Part shown: piece by piece, positions 34,350 through 43,830 of the stretch | How the letters are laid out: the number at the start of each line of letters is the position of its first letter | Numbering within the stretch: the first letter of the stretch is position 1 | Assembly: GCF_000739655.1 (NCBI RefSeq) | Contig: NZ_BATR01000016.1 | Coordinates: 1-64,000, forward strand | From: Verrucomicrobium sp. BvORR106 | Lineage (GTDB): Bacteria > Verrucomicrobiota > Verrucomicrobiia > Verrucomicrobiales > Verrucomicrobiaceae | DNA: 64,000 bases | Direction: 5' to 3' | The notes under the pieces: generated by a model | What the model saw: only the letters and a program-made list of their open reading frames with translations | What the model was told of the DNA's origin: nothing | The model's database searches: none | Translations under genes and position numbers: made by a program

Positions 34350-35293
34350 TGAAAGAACTCCGACAGATCATTGAGCGGGTGCGCGAGTGCCCCGGGCAGG
34401 CATGGGCACTGGCCACCCTGGTGGAAACCCGAGGATCCACCTATCGCAAGCCGGGGGCGCGCATGCTGGTGGATGAGCAAGGCACCACACTGGGGGTGCT
34501 GAGCGGCGGCTGCTTGGAGGAGGAAATCGCGCGGCACGGCCTGGAGCTCATTGATGGCGCCGCAGCACGGGTAATTGAGTTTGATACCCGCCGCCTGTAT
34601 GGATGCGATGGTGCGGTGCGCATCCTGGTGGAGTTCATCCCCCCCGCTGCAGAGAGGGGCAATCTCCTGACAGAACTCGGCCATCGAGTGGATCATCGAG
34701 GCCTCTGTCGTCTCAGCTCCCGCTACGAAGGGGAGGAACTGGGCACCACGTTGCTCGCTCCCGATGAGCTGGTTCCCGAGCGCAACGGCACGTTTCTACA
34801 CTGCGTGCCGCTCCCCGTACGCTTGCTGCTCTTTGGGGCGGGCCCAGAGATATCGCCTCTGCTGCACCTCGCCCAGACACTGGGCTGGCTGACACTGCAA
34901 TTCACCCACGCCACCGATCTCGCAGAAGATTTCACGCCCGATGCCCAGACCGTCGCCCTGGTCATGACGCACAACTTCGGCCGGGACCTTGCGGTTCTCC
35001 ATCGGCTCGTTCCCTTTCAATTGCCTTATGTGGGCTTGCTCGGCCCTCGCAGGCGCCATCAACAGCTCATTGGCGAATTGCTCAGCCTTGGCGCAAGCTT
35101 CGCCGACAGCCTGGCCTCGTTGCATGCACCAGCGGGCCTCGATTTAGGGAGTGAATCCCCAGAGGAGATTGCACTCTCCATTGTATCCGAAGTGGCCGCC
35201 GTCCTCGCCCAGCGTCACGGTGGTCACTTGCGCGACCGCGCCATTCCCATTCATCTTGCGGACACGGCGTTCACGAAAAGCGAAGCTGCCTGA
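34346..35293 (+). CDS. XdhC/CoxI-family molybdenum-cofactor insertion factor (PaoD-like)
   Basis: The protein has 315 residues, with four-base overlap with paoC. The N-terminal XdhC motif is WALATLVETRGSTYRKPGAR then GVLSGGCLEEEIARHG, with the conserved Cys. The C-terminal domain is Rossmann-like (VRLLLFGAGPEISPLLHLAQ). Members bind, and may sulfurate, the cofactor before insertion. It is needed for active PaoC in the systems that have been studied. Cytoplasmic. Confidence 0.92.
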   Translation: MMKELRQIIERVRECPGQAWALATLVETRGSTYRKPGARMLVDEQGTTLGVLSGGCLEEEIARHGLELIDGAAARVIEFDTRRLYGCDGAVRILVEFIPPAAERGNLLTELGHRVDHRGLCRLSSRYEGEELGTTLLAPDELVPERNGTFLHCVPLPVRLLLFGAGPEISPLLHLAQTLGWLTLQFTHATDLAEDFTPDAQTVALVMTHNFGRDLAVLHRLVPFQLPYVGLLGPRRRHQQLIGELLSLGASFADSLASLHAPAGLDLGSESPEEIALSIVSEVAAVLAQRHGGHLRDRAIPIHLADTAFTKSEAA

Positions 35294-35300
35294 GGTCTCC

Positions 35301-35894
35301 ATGCCCGCCACAGCCATTCTTCTCCTTGCTGCAGGCAGCTCCAGCCGTCTTGGCAGGCCCAAACAGCTGCTCCGCTATAGGGATGGCACCCTCCTACGCC
35401 ATGCAGCGCAAACGGCTCTCGCTGCCGCGCTTGGCCCGGTGATTGTCGTTCTGGGCTCTGGGGAGCCTGAGTGTCGCGAGGCACTGCTCGGCCTCCCGAT
35501 CACTATGGTCCTCAATCTCCAATGGGATGAAGGCATGGGCACCTCCATCGCAACTGGGATGCAGTGCGTCCGGGAGGCAGAGCATGATGCTGTGATCATT
35601 ACACTCTGTGATCAGCCAGCCATCACGGCGTGCATGCTCCGGGCTCTAGTCCGCCATCCACACGACGCCGGATGTTCCATTGTGGCCTCACGACATGGCG
35701 ATAACAGGATCGTTGATCCACCTGTTCTGTTTACCGCACAACATTTTGCTCAGCTTCGTCTACTAAAGGGTCACGACGGCGCAAAAGCGATCATTCGTCA
35801 GCGACCTGCTGAGGAGTTGGGTTTCGTTCCGTGCCCCGAAGCAGCTTTCGACGTGGATACAGAACAGGATGTCGCTGCCCTTAATCATCGTTGA
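35301..35894 (+). CDS. mocA: Molybdenum cofactor cytidylyltransferase (MocA-like)
   Basis: The protein has 197 residues from the ATG at 35301, seven bases after the previous stop. The nucleotidyltransferase signature is AILLLAAGSSSRLGRPKQLL; the metal-binding region is VIITLCDQPAIT; a later motif is DVDTEQDVAAL. It attaches CMP to the molybdopterin, as the PaoC-type cofactor requires. This completes a self-sufficient operon of enzyme plus maturation factors. Confidence 0.9.
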   Translation: MPATAILLLAAGSSSRLGRPKQLLRYRDGTLLRHAAQTALAAALGPVIVVLGSGEPECREALLGLPITMVLNLQWDEGMGTSIATGMQCVREAEHDAVIITLCDQPAITACMLRALVRHPHDAGCSIVASRHGDNRIVDPPVLFTAQHFAQLRLLKGHDGAKAIIRQRPAEELGFVPCPEAAFDVDTEQDVAALNHR

Positions 35895-35955
35895 GTAGGT
35901 ACTTGAGCGTCCTTCAGACGCACTAAGCTCTAGAGGCCAAATGGCAGACCTGCTG

Positions 35956-36231
35956 TCAGCTGACTTTTCTCCTGGCGGCCCATCTTCTCTTTTGGGCTTC
36001 GATGATCCGTCGCCGGCCCGCCTCAGACATTACCCGCTTCCTCGTTGGCTTCGGCTTCTCCTCCCTTACCCCAGTCACCTTTGGCGGCCTACCGCGACGC
36101 TTGATGGGCTCGGCGGCAAGGCTGGACCCATCGAGAATTCTTGCCAGATCGCCTTCAAGCTGCTGGATCTGTTCGGCTAGAGCGATGGCTTTCCTGAGAT
36201 TGTCTAAATTCGATGAAGGTGATCGGGCCAT
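35956..36231 (-). CDS. Small basic hypothetical protein
   Basis: The protein has 91 residues. An N-terminal helix (NLRKAIALAEQIQQLEGDLA) is followed by a Lys/Arg-rich linker with an AT-hook-like KRRGRPPKVTG, then the tail SEAGRRRIIEAQKRRWAARR. This tail (SxxGRRRIxEAQKxRWA) recurs at the C-terminus of small proteins in many bacteria. DNA binding is plausible from the AT-hook-like motif. Confidence 0.7.
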   Translation of the reverse strand: MARSPSSNLDNLRKAIALAEQIQQLEGDLARILDGSSLAAEPIKRRGRPPKVTGVREEKPKPTRKRVMSEAGRRRIIEAQKRRWAARRKVS

Positions 36232-36469
36232 TTTACCTCTTAGTTGGGCCTACCCCTGATCTCAAGCCGTAATTCTGACGCTTCGCCACGCGTGCCGTGT
36301 GGTTGAAGTGGTTCAAAGGCGGAACGGCCTCATTTCCTCCCAATTACCCGCCCTCTGAGTGGGGTCTCATGGGAATGTATTCCCCACATTCAGGAAGTGG
36401 ACCAGTGCCGATCATAGCTGGGGTGCCTTGGTAGTCACAGGACTGGTAGTGCATCCAGCCATCTCTTTC

Positions 36470-37246
36470 ATGAAGATCGCCAGCTACAATGTGAATGGCA
36501 TCAACGGTCGGCTCCCCGTCCTCCTCCGCTGGCTCAAGGAGGCGGAGCCGGATATTGTTTGCCTGCAAGAACTGAAGGCACCCCATGAAAAGTTCCCCCT
36601 CCCGCCCATTCAAAGAGCCGGCTATGAGGCGATCTGGCATGGCCAGAAGAGTTGGAACGGCGTCGCCATTCTGTCGCGCGTCGGTAAGATTCAAGAGGTG
36701 CGGCGACAGTTACCTGGGGATCCCCAAGACAGTCACAGCCGCTACATCGAAGGCATTGTCAGCAACATGGTCATTGGATGCCTTTACCTCCCCAACGGAA
36801 ACCCCGCACCGGGACCGAAATTTGACTACAAGCTCGCCTGGTTCAAACGGCTCATCACCCACTCCAAAGCGCTCCTCAAATACGATGTACCTGTGATGCT
36901 CATCGGCGATTTCAACGTCATGCCAGCGGACATCGATGTGTACAAGCCTGAGAGCTGGCAGGAGGACGCACTCTTTCGTCCTGAGGTCCGCAGGGCGTTC
37001 AAACGTCTTACCGATCTGGGATGGACTGATGCCATTCGAAAGCTCCACCCACAGGAGAGAATTTACACATTCTGGGACTATTTTCGCAATGCCTATGCTC
37101 GGAACGCGGGCCTGCGCATTGACCATTTCCTGCTAAACCGTCATCTGGAGAATCGTCTGAAGAAGGCGGGAGTCGACAAGCATGTCCGCGGCTGGGAAAA
37201 AACCAGCGATCATGCTCCGGTCTGGATGCAGCTAAAGGAGCGGTGA
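36470..37246 (+). CDS. xthA: Exodeoxyribonuclease III
   Basis: The protein has 258 residues from the ATG at 36470. Hallmarks of the exonuclease III/AP endonuclease family are IASYNVNGINGRLPVLL, IVCLQELKAPHEKFP with the metal-binding Glu, LIGDFNVMPADIDVY, YTFWDYFRNAYARNAGLRID, and the terminal catalytic SDHAPVWMQL. It acts in base-excision repair. It has its own intergenic region on each side. Confidence 0.95.
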   Translation: MKIASYNVNGINGRLPVLLRWLKEAEPDIVCLQELKAPHEKFPLPPIQRAGYEAIWHGQKSWNGVAILSRVGKIQEVRRQLPGDPQDSHSRYIEGIVSNMVIGCLYLPNGNPAPGPKFDYKLAWFKRLITHSKALLKYDVPVMLIGDFNVMPADIDVYKPESWQEDALFRPEVRRAFKRLTDLGWTDAIRKLHPQERIYTFWDYFRNAYARNAGLRIDHFLLNRHLENRLKKAGVDKHVRGWEKTSDHAPVWMQLKER

Positions 37247-37450
37247 TCCAATTTACCCTGCTCAGGCTCTCGTGCTAATAGATCCGGACTATTCGCCGCG
37301 GCGGCAGTTCTCGATGATCGTCAAGCTCACCGCCGTGTCATGTCCTGCGGAGAGATCTGACCCAGGTTTAATTCCGTGTGTGAGGTAGTGCGGCGGTGAG
37401 AGCTGGCTCAGCCACCTTGAAAATCTCCCGGCTTGGAGTTTAGTGGAGCA

Positions 37451-37663
37451 ATGTACATGCGCGACCTCTTCTTCGAAGCGCCTTTGAATACGAAGCGAGC
37501 AGTGAGGCTGTCGCTGATAGCCCTTCTGGTGACGGCTATCGGTTCTTTGTGGGGTTTGGAATTCCTTGTAGTGTCCCTACCCCTCAGCGGCATGTTGGCC
37601 AGAGCTCTGGATGTACACGATAATCGAAAGCGTGAGGTCCGACGAGCTTTGTCCAAGATTTGA
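37451..37663 (+). CDS. Small membrane protein, hypothetical
   Basis: The protein has 70 residues from the ATG at 37451; 37457 is also possible. Its middle is hydrophobic (LSLIALLVTAIGSLWGLEFL then VVSLPLSGML), consistent with two short membrane segments, and its tail is basic (VHDNRKREVRRALSKI). No family is recognised. Confidence 0.45.
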   Translation: MYMRDLFFEAPLNTKRAVRLSLIALLVTAIGSLWGLEFLVVSLPLSGMLARALDVHDNRKREVRRALSKI

Positions 37664-38270
37664 ATCGGAATGCCGGGAACACTTCTGGGAAAGTGGCGCA
37701 TCCCAGCAGGCAACGGGGTAAGCCTTTCATGCAGGCAGGCCCACTGGTTGCTCCTCCAGGCGGTGGCGTGGCTTCCAGGTGCTGAAATGTTCCGGAATTC
37801 GCTCCAGCTAAACCACAGGCCCCTATGGGAGGGGAGCTATCCACCAGACCACCTGGTCCTCCGGCCCGACATCCGGCAACGCCCCTCACACAGACCAAAC
37901 GTCTGATTTTTTCCTCTCAACGGGCTGCGAACACGCCCAAATGGAGATCACTCCATTCCAGGTGTCTCCCGAAGCCCCCTGCGCCTGCCACCCCGGCGGC
38001 CTCCTCGCGGGGGTTGAGCCAGATGTTGTTGCCCCGTACGCCATGCTGTTCGTGGGAGACTTCGACGCATCGTTTCATATCTCTGCTCACTAGACCGGAA
38101 CCATACCTGACTATCAAATGGCCAAGTAAGCCGTCAGCCTACGAGTCCTGCTGGTATAAAACATGTCACATGTATCAGGAGCAGGTCCTCTCACGCCCCG
38201 CCTCCGTGGGCGCCAGAACATTGCGAAACAGCCATATAGGCAGTAGCCCCCGATCCTGCGCATAAACAGC
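37664..38270. other. Intergenic region, nothing recognised
   Basis: About 600 bases between the small membrane protein and the kinase. Short frames on both strands lack protein-like composition. I see no repeat, RNA gene or clear regulatory structure. Confidence 0.4.
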
Positions 38271-39440
38271 ATGGAGATCATAGATGCAGTCCAACTACGC
38301 TCTCAGCTCGGTGCCTTCTTAGCCGAAAGGACGGGTGACATTGTCCGGTCGTGGGTGGACGAGGTTAAGAAAGACCCCCGCCTCACGACCGCGGACCGTC
38401 TCTCTGATCATCTCCTTGAAGATCATATTCCCCTGCTTCTGGAGGACTTCATTCAGGTTCTACGCTCAGGGGACGAAGAAACTGGAATCGGTGCAAAGTG
38501 GAATGCCGTGAAACACGGTGCTGAGAGATGGGGCCAAGGATACAGTTACAAAGAACTCGTTTGGGAAATCTACAGGCTCCGCAGGGTATTGTTTGACAAC
38601 GTCAGGGAGTTTGCACGTGGCAAACCAAACGAACTGGATGTATTTTCTCTCGCATGCAGCTCGGCAGACTCTTTTCTGAACGAACTGGAATGTCGTTCGG
38701 TCGAAAAGTATGCCGAAGAAAGCGAGACTACTGTCCGGCTCTCGAATGAGGCCCGACTTCGTCTCATCCGCACTGTGTCGCATGAGCTTCGCAATTTGCT
38801 AAACTCCGTAGGTCTGGCATCCGCGCTTCTGTCGAGCGACGACCCGGAGTCGATCGAGTTTATGAGGGGAAACCTCGACCGCAACTGCGGTCACATGAAG
38901 CAGGTTCTTGACGACCTGCTTGATCTGTCTCTCATCTTTTCACGTCAGAACGTAGCCAAACCCGCGTGGTTCGATCCTCGGTCGCTTCTCAAGCTCCTCG
39001 AAGCTGCACACCGCCCGGTGGCGGAGGCCAATGGAGTAATTTTTAGATCCTCCATCATAGGCGAACTCGGCACAATTTACACAGACGAGCTCCGTGTAAG
39101 GCAGATCGCGGAGAATCTCGTGTCCAACGCCATCAAGTACACCCCTACCGGAGAGGTTCATCTCCGCTTCGAGGGCGTTAGCACCAACGACTGGGCCATT
39201 GTTGTGGAAGATACCGGCTTGGGCATTTCTGAGGCGGACCGCCAACATATCTTTTCTGAGTATTACCAGGTAGCCTCAGCATCGCCACTTCGCGGATCGG
39301 GCCTGGGGTTGTCCATTGTTTCGGGGCTTGTAGATTTGCTCAAGGGATCTATTTCACTCGAATCTGAAACGAACCGAGGCAGTGTTTTCAGGGTAGTACT
39401 TCCCCGAATTCACGGAGTGCTAGACCTCCGTGCCCAATAA
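38271..39440 (+). CDS. Sensor histidine kinase with RsbRD-like N-terminus
   Basis: The protein has 389 residues and no membrane segment. Residues 1-140 look like the helical RsbRD N-terminal sensor (RSWVDEVKKDPRLTTADRLS). The phosphoacceptor His is in LIRTVSHELRNLLNSVG near 170. The ATP domain has the N box (IAENLVSNAIKYTPTG), G1 (IVVEDTGLGISEADR) and G2 (RGSGLGLSIVSGLVDL). It is cytosolic. It faces the second kinase in convergent arrangement; no response regulator is adjacent. Confidence 0.92.
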   Translation: MEIIDAVQLRSQLGAFLAERTGDIVRSWVDEVKKDPRLTTADRLSDHLLEDHIPLLLEDFIQVLRSGDEETGIGAKWNAVKHGAERWGQGYSYKELVWEIYRLRRVLFDNVREFARGKPNELDVFSLACSSADSFLNELECRSVEKYAEESETTVRLSNEARLRLIRTVSHELRNLLNSVGLASALLSSDDPESIEFMRGNLDRNCGHMKQVLDDLLDLSLIFSRQNVAKPAWFDPRSLLKLLEAAHRPVAEANGVIFRSSIIGELGTIYTDELRVRQIAENLVSNAIKYTPTGEVHLRFEGVSTNDWAIVVEDTGLGISEADRQHIFSEYYQVASASPLRGSGLGLSIVSGLVDLLKGSISLESETNRGSVFRVVLPRIHGVLDLRAQ

Positions 39441-39482
39441 CTCCCCGCCGCGCATGGTGAGGAACGGTAGATCTTCGGCAAG

Positions 39483-41069
39483 TCACTTGAACTGCTTGGC
39501 CAACGCTGCAACGGTAACCACAAGCTCTGACGAGTCCGCGGGCTTGGGCAAGAGGATTTGGAATCCTGCACAGAGTGCTCTGACTCGGTCTTCCACGCGG
39601 CTATATGCGGTTAGTGCCACCGCTGGCACCTTCCCCCCGTCTTTAGCAGACTTGGAACGGATGGCTTCAATAAACGTATAGCCGTCCTTCTCGGGCATGC
39701 CGATATCGCTGACTATCACATCGGTTGCCGAGGTCCCGAACTTCAGAAGCGCTTCATCTGCCGAGCACGCCGTTGTCACCGTTGCTCCCGCGTTTTTCAG
39801 AGTCCGCGCGAGAAGATGCCGAGAGTCCTCGTCGTCCTCAACCACTAGCACGGAGAGTCCTGAGAGCTGAGGCAACGACCTTTGGGGAATCTCTGTTGAT
39901 GGGGCTGGAGCGCGACCATGCGTGCCTTCGCCCTCCTTCAGGGCGGCAATCGGCAGCATGACCGCGAAGGTTGACCCTCGTCCTGGCCCGGCGCTCTTAG
40001 CAACTACCGTTCCGCCATGAAGCTCAACCAGGTGTTTTACGATAGCCAATCCCAGGCCCAAGCCACCGTGGGTCCTGGTGGAAGAAGCGTCCGCCTGACG
40101 AAACCTGTCAAAAACATAAGGGAGAAAGTCCTCCGTGATACCCACGCCGTTATCAGAGACCGCGGTTTCAAAATGTGAATTCACTCTTTGAAGCAGGATC
40201 TCAATTCGCCCCGCCCGGGGTGTGAACTTTATGGCATTGTTGAGCAAATTCCAAAATACCTGATGGAGGCGTTGGGGATCTCCGTGTACCAGTTTCGGGA
40301 GCCCATCAAGAACAGCATGCATGCGGATGTTTTTCGCATCAGCGGCGGGCTTCACGGTTTCCATGGCAGCCTCCAGAATGGGGCCAAGCTCGACACGCTC
40401 CACCTCAAGACGGACCTTGCCTGAGAGGATCCGGTTCATATCCAGAAGATCTTCAATGATTCGCTGCTGGGATTGAGCGTTTCGCTTGATCACATTTAAC
40501 CCCTCTCTCACCTCCACCTCATCCATATCGCCTGCAAGCAGGAGCTGCACCCACCCCAAGATCGATTGCAAAGGGGTTCGCAGTTCATGGGACAGTGTGG
40601 CAAGGAACTCATCTTTCATCCGGCCTTGACGCTCCGTCTGCTCGTTTGCTTCAGCAATGGCTAGCGCCGCCTTTTTCTGGGCTGTAATGTCTCGTGCAAT
40701 CTTGGACGCACCAACAATCCGGCCCGTGCTATCTCTAACGGGTGAAATTGTGAGGGAGATTTCGCGGATCTCTCCATCCTTGCGGACGCGTTGGGTTTCG
40801 AAATGGTCCACACGCTCACCGCGGCGTAGCTGTTCGAGTATCAGGGGCTCTTCTTCCAGCCTCTCTTTAGGAATCAGCAATGAGATGTGTTTGCCAATGA
40901 TTTCAGGGGCAGAATAACCGAAAATGCGTTCCGCCCCCCGGTTCCAGCTGGTCACAATACCGTTGAGGTCCTTTGAAACAATGGCATCGTCGGATGAGTC
41001 CACGATCGCCTGTAGCAGGTGCTCCGGGCTGCCAAACCCCTTAATAAATAACCCAGTATTGTCGCTCAT
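39483..41069 (-). CDS. Hybrid histidine kinase (PAS-HisKA-HATPase-REC)
   Basis: The protein has 528 residues from the ATG at 41069. Order of domains: PAS (AIVDSSDDAIVSKDLNGIVT, RIFGYSAPEIIGKHISLLIP), phosphoacceptor His (FLATLSHELRTPLQSILGW), ATPase N box (VFWNLLNNAIKFTPRAG), G2 (GGLGLGLAIVKHLVELHGG), and C-terminal receiver (VLVVEDDEDSRHLL, VIVSDIGMPEKDGY, ILLPKPADSSEL). It has no membrane segment. The receiver probably feeds a histidine phosphotransfer step. Confidence 0.94.
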   Translation of the reverse strand: MSDNTGLFIKGFGSPEHLLQAIVDSSDDAIVSKDLNGIVTSWNRGAERIFGYSAPEIIGKHISLLIPKERLEEEPLILEQLRRGERVDHFETQRVRKDGEIREISLTISPVRDSTGRIVGASKIARDITAQKKAALAIAEANEQTERQGRMKDEFLATLSHELRTPLQSILGWVQLLLAGDMDEVEVREGLNVIKRNAQSQQRIIEDLLDMNRILSGKVRLEVERVELGPILEAAMETVKPAADAKNIRMHAVLDGLPKLVHGDPQRLHQVFWNLLNNAIKFTPRAGRIEILLQRVNSHFETAVSDNGVGITEDFLPYVFDRFRQADASSTRTHGGLGLGLAIVKHLVELHGGTVVAKSAGPGRGSTFAVMLPIAALKEGEGTHGRAPAPSTEIPQRSLPQLSGLSVLVVEDDEDSRHLLARTLKNAGATVTTACSADEALLKFGTSATDVIVSDIGMPEKDGYTFIEAIRSKSAKDGGKVPAVALTAYSRVEDRVRALCAGFQILLPKPADSSELVVTVAALAKQFK

Positions 41070-41392
41070 AAAAATCCACTTGGGGTTGCTGACGAACCCG
41101 TTGCAAGTGCAATCCAACCTACGAGCGAGCGTTCATTGCAAGATCGCGCGAGAACATAGTGCTGGATGCATCAACGGGCTTGGGCGTGGCTTGCGCAAAC
41201 GCAGCACACGTCAAACCATGCCAGCGGATCCCATCAGAAAAGTTCCGCCGTTCCACTTCCATTGATTCTTGCCGCTCACCAAAACACCTGATCAGCACAG
41301 CGTGAGAGCGGGCAAAGAGGGTTCGCGGAATGCAGTTCTCGCCCAAGTGCTGCGCGGGACTTAAGCCAGCCCTCCTATTCGGAGGAAGTGCC

Positions 41393-41990
41393 ATAGATAA
41401 TCTGCCGGAGCGCTCGAAGCAGCGCTCCCGCGATGTACCACTTGGGCAGAAAATGCGAGCCCTGCGTTTGACTCACGTGCTACCACGCCGTCAGCGTTGA
41501 GACCGCTGGCAGCAAGCACTTTTACTTTTGGATTGATGCGCACAAGCACCTGAATCATCGTTGGCCCGTCCATCAGAGGCATCATCATGTCAGTGAGCAC
41601 GACATCTATCTCTTGGCGATGCAGAGCATAGGTGGCGGCGGCCCTCGGCTCCAGCTCATGCGAGTGTAGCCTTGTTGTCGAATGCCTCAAGGGTCTGATG
41701 AGTGATCTCCCGAACCGAGACTTCATCGTCCACCACCAGGACGAGCTCGCCATTTCCCCTTGGCAGATCCGCCGTGAAGTTTTCACTCAGCGGCATCTCG
41801 GCATGCGTTTGGACGGGAAGGCAAACCTGGAACCGGTTCCCCAAGCCTCTTTCGCTATAGACTTTGGGAAATCTGCGTGGTTTTTCACGATCGCCAAAGT
41901 GGTTGATAACCCCAGGCCTGCACCTTGGCCTGTCTCGTTGGTAGGCCCGAGATCGGCCCGAGAGACTTCGCGCAAAAATGACCCAAGCGA
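41393..41990 (-). pseudogene. Decayed histidine kinase-receiver gene, three frameshifts
   Basis: Successive pieces of one protein appear in changing frames, reading from right to left: an ATPase G2 box (GLGLSTTLAIVKNH, about 41935-41890), then VYSERGLGNRFQVCLPVQT from about 41862 with receiver start ELVLVVDDEVSVREITHQTL, then HRQEIDVVLTDMMMPLMDGP from about 41650, then HFLPKWYIAGALLRALRQII from about 41445. Together they form the end of a hybrid kinase with all landmark residues recognisable. The upstream part is gone. It is a clear pseudogene. Confidence 0.85.
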
Positions 41991-42202
41991 ATTGAGTCAA
42001 AGTTTCAAGATTGAGACAATTTTTCACTCCGAGCCACCTCCATCCCATATGCATAAAGCCCACAAAACGAGGTGGTTGCAAATGCTCAACACTGGCATGA
42101 ATTCTGTTGGGGACATTTCGTGCGCAAAACGCATAGACAGAGACGCGGTGCGGGCCGCGGTCTGTAATCCACTAAGCCCGCTAACCTAATTCAGCTACCG
42201 AC

Positions 42203-42649
42203 ATGAATGCAGTTATGCGATGGAACCCTCTTCGGGAGATCGAAAACCTTCAGAATCGAGTCTTCAACGCCCTCGCTCCAAGCATGGCCAACAACGGAGG
42301 CCCTGATATGGAAAGCCCACCGTGGGCCCCACTTGTGGACATCGTGGAAGACCCCTCAGAATACCTGATCACCACCGAACTGCCGCAGGTGCGCAAGGAA
42401 GACGTGAAGATTACTCTGGAGAACGGGAGGCTCACCGTCAGTGGCGAACGGAAACCCAAAGAAGAAAAGGACGGTCGGAAGATCCATCGACTTGAAAGGC
42501 CTTACGGACCGTTCTTCCGAACTTTCGCCCTCCCTGAAGACGCGGATCCGGGCAGGGTGAGTGCCGCATTCAGTGAGGGAGTGCTGCACATCACCGTGTC
42601 CAAACATGAAAAAGCACTTCCTCGTCAAATCGAAGTGAAAGTCAACTGA
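42203..42649 (+). CDS. Hsp20/alpha-crystallin small heat-shock protein
   Basis: The protein has 148 residues. The N-terminus is MRWNPLREIENLQNRVF. The alpha-crystallin core is visible (PLVDIVEDPSEYLITTELPQ, ENGRLTVSGERKPKEEKDGR), with the conserved end GVLHITVSKHEKALPRQIEV. It acts as an ATP-independent holdase in the cytoplasm. A hairpin follows 17 bases after the stop. Confidence 0.95.
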   Translation: MNAVMRWNPLREIENLQNRVFNALAPSMANNGGPDMESPPWAPLVDIVEDPSEYLITTELPQVRKEDVKITLENGRLTVSGERKPKEEKDGRKIHRLERPYGPFFRTFALPEDADPGRVSAAFSEGVLHITVSKHEKALPRQIEVKVN

Positions 42650-42665
42650 GCCATTTGCTCTGCGA

Positions 42666-42697
42666 CCGCTTCCAGCCGCCGCGAGCGCTGGAAGCGG
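42666..42697 (+). terminator. Hairpin after hsp20, possible terminator
   Basis: CCGCTTCCAGC and GCTGGAAGCGG form a perfect 11-bp stem with a 10-base loop. No T-run follows, so it may act as a transcript-end stabiliser rather than an intrinsic terminator. Confidence 0.5.
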
Positions 42698-42747
42698 AGC
42701 GCGCATAACACTTGGAAACCTACTGGCAAACCAATTCTGACCATCTT

Positions 42748-42924
42748 ATGAAATCCGTGCCAAAGCCGATCATCGGAATTGTGATGTTGGCGGCAACAAT
42801 AATCTTCTCGCCGGTGATTGTGGGCCACATTGTATTCTCCGCTCTTTTGCGTGAGTTCAAAGGAAGCTCAGACAACCAACGAATGGAGTTTCCAAAAGAC
42901 GAAGCCGGGAGCAGGACAGCATGA
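42748..42924 (+). CDS. Small single-pass membrane protein
   Basis: The protein has 58 residues from the ATG at 42748. One membrane segment (PIIGIVMLAATIIFSPVIVG, extending to HIVFSALL) is followed by a hydrophilic tail (REFKGSSDNQRMEFPKDEAG). No family is recognised. It lies downstream of hsp20 on the same strand, beyond the hairpin. Confidence 0.5.
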   Translation: MKSVPKPIIGIVMLAATIIFSPVIVGHIVFSALLREFKGSSDNQRMEFPKDEAGSRTA

Positions 42925-43026
42925 AGGTGCGGGAGTGTCTCCCCCCTGCCCGGTGGCTCGGTAAATACGCGGAGAGAACCCTGGAGCTGCGGCGCAGAAC
43001 CATCCGCTCGCATACATACAAACTCT

Positions 43027-43830
43027 ATGCGCATGACAACTGAAAATTGTGTTATCAGGGCGGGAATTTCCCCAGTGGAATTCGCAGGCCTTGCGGCAAA
43101 CCTGGTCGCCGCGGGGATTGTGACAACTTCATCCTCTCCCGCACCCGAAAACCAACCTCAGTCTGCGATGCAGAGAGCCATTGAAGGAACTCTGGTATTC
43201 CTTGAACTATGCTCGGAAGCATTGAGTGCCAGAACAAACGGCGACGACCATGCGTCTGCCGCCCTGGCCATAGCCGCCAGTGCAAACAGGATAAAAAATG
43301 CAGCGTATGAGGCATTCAACAATAGTCCGCCTCCTACCGCCGAGGCCCTGGAGCGAATTGGCGAAAGCCGCGTTTGGGAAAGCCTCTCCGGCGATTCGAA
43401 ATCCGAAGTCAGAAAGAAGCTGGCTCGTGCACCCATTGGAGAGTTTTTGCGGGAAGCCAACGTCGGCATTCTCCCTCCAACTGAGCACGAGCTTGGAAGC
43501 ATCGGAGAAGCGCGCGCTTGGGCCTCCATACCCGCTGCAGAACAATCCAATTCAATTTTCCGGCTCTTGACCAATCACATGATTGTCCACGGGAGCGAGC
43601 AAATTCCTGCACTGACAGATGCAGTTATATCCGAGTATGGGAAGGAGGGGATTCCGGTCGAACTAGCAGAGGGCATCCTCTGGCACTTAAAACTATCAAA
43701 CGAGAACCGGCAAGCTTCCCGCGAAAAGGGGACGTCTTTGGTCATGGAAGCGGAAGGTGTCTCAGACGAGGAGGACAGTGAGATTAAAGGGAGTTCGACC
43801 AACAGAAACCCGGAGTCAACAACGTCATGA
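43027..43830 (+). CDS. Hypothetical protein, 267 residues
   Basis: The frame is open with balanced composition. It looks largely helical (QRAIEGTLVFLELCSEALSA, then AALAIAASANRIKNAAYEAF), with two related charged segments (IGESRVWESLSGDSKSEVRK near 115 and IGEARAWASIPAAEQSNSIF near 160). This suggests an internal duplication. A disordered acidic tail ends it. There is no signal peptide and no known family. Confidence 0.6.
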   Translation: MRMTTENCVIRAGISPVEFAGLAANLVAAGIVTTSSSPAPENQPQSAMQRAIEGTLVFLELCSEALSARTNGDDHASAALAIAASANRIKNAAYEAFNNSPPPTAEALERIGESRVWESLSGDSKSEVRKKLARAPIGEFLREANVGILPPTEHELGSIGEARAWASIPAAEQSNSIFRLLTNHMIVHGSEQIPALTDAVISEYGKEGIPVELAEGILWHLKLSNENRQASREKGTSLVMEAEGVSDEEDSEIKGSSTNRNPESTTS

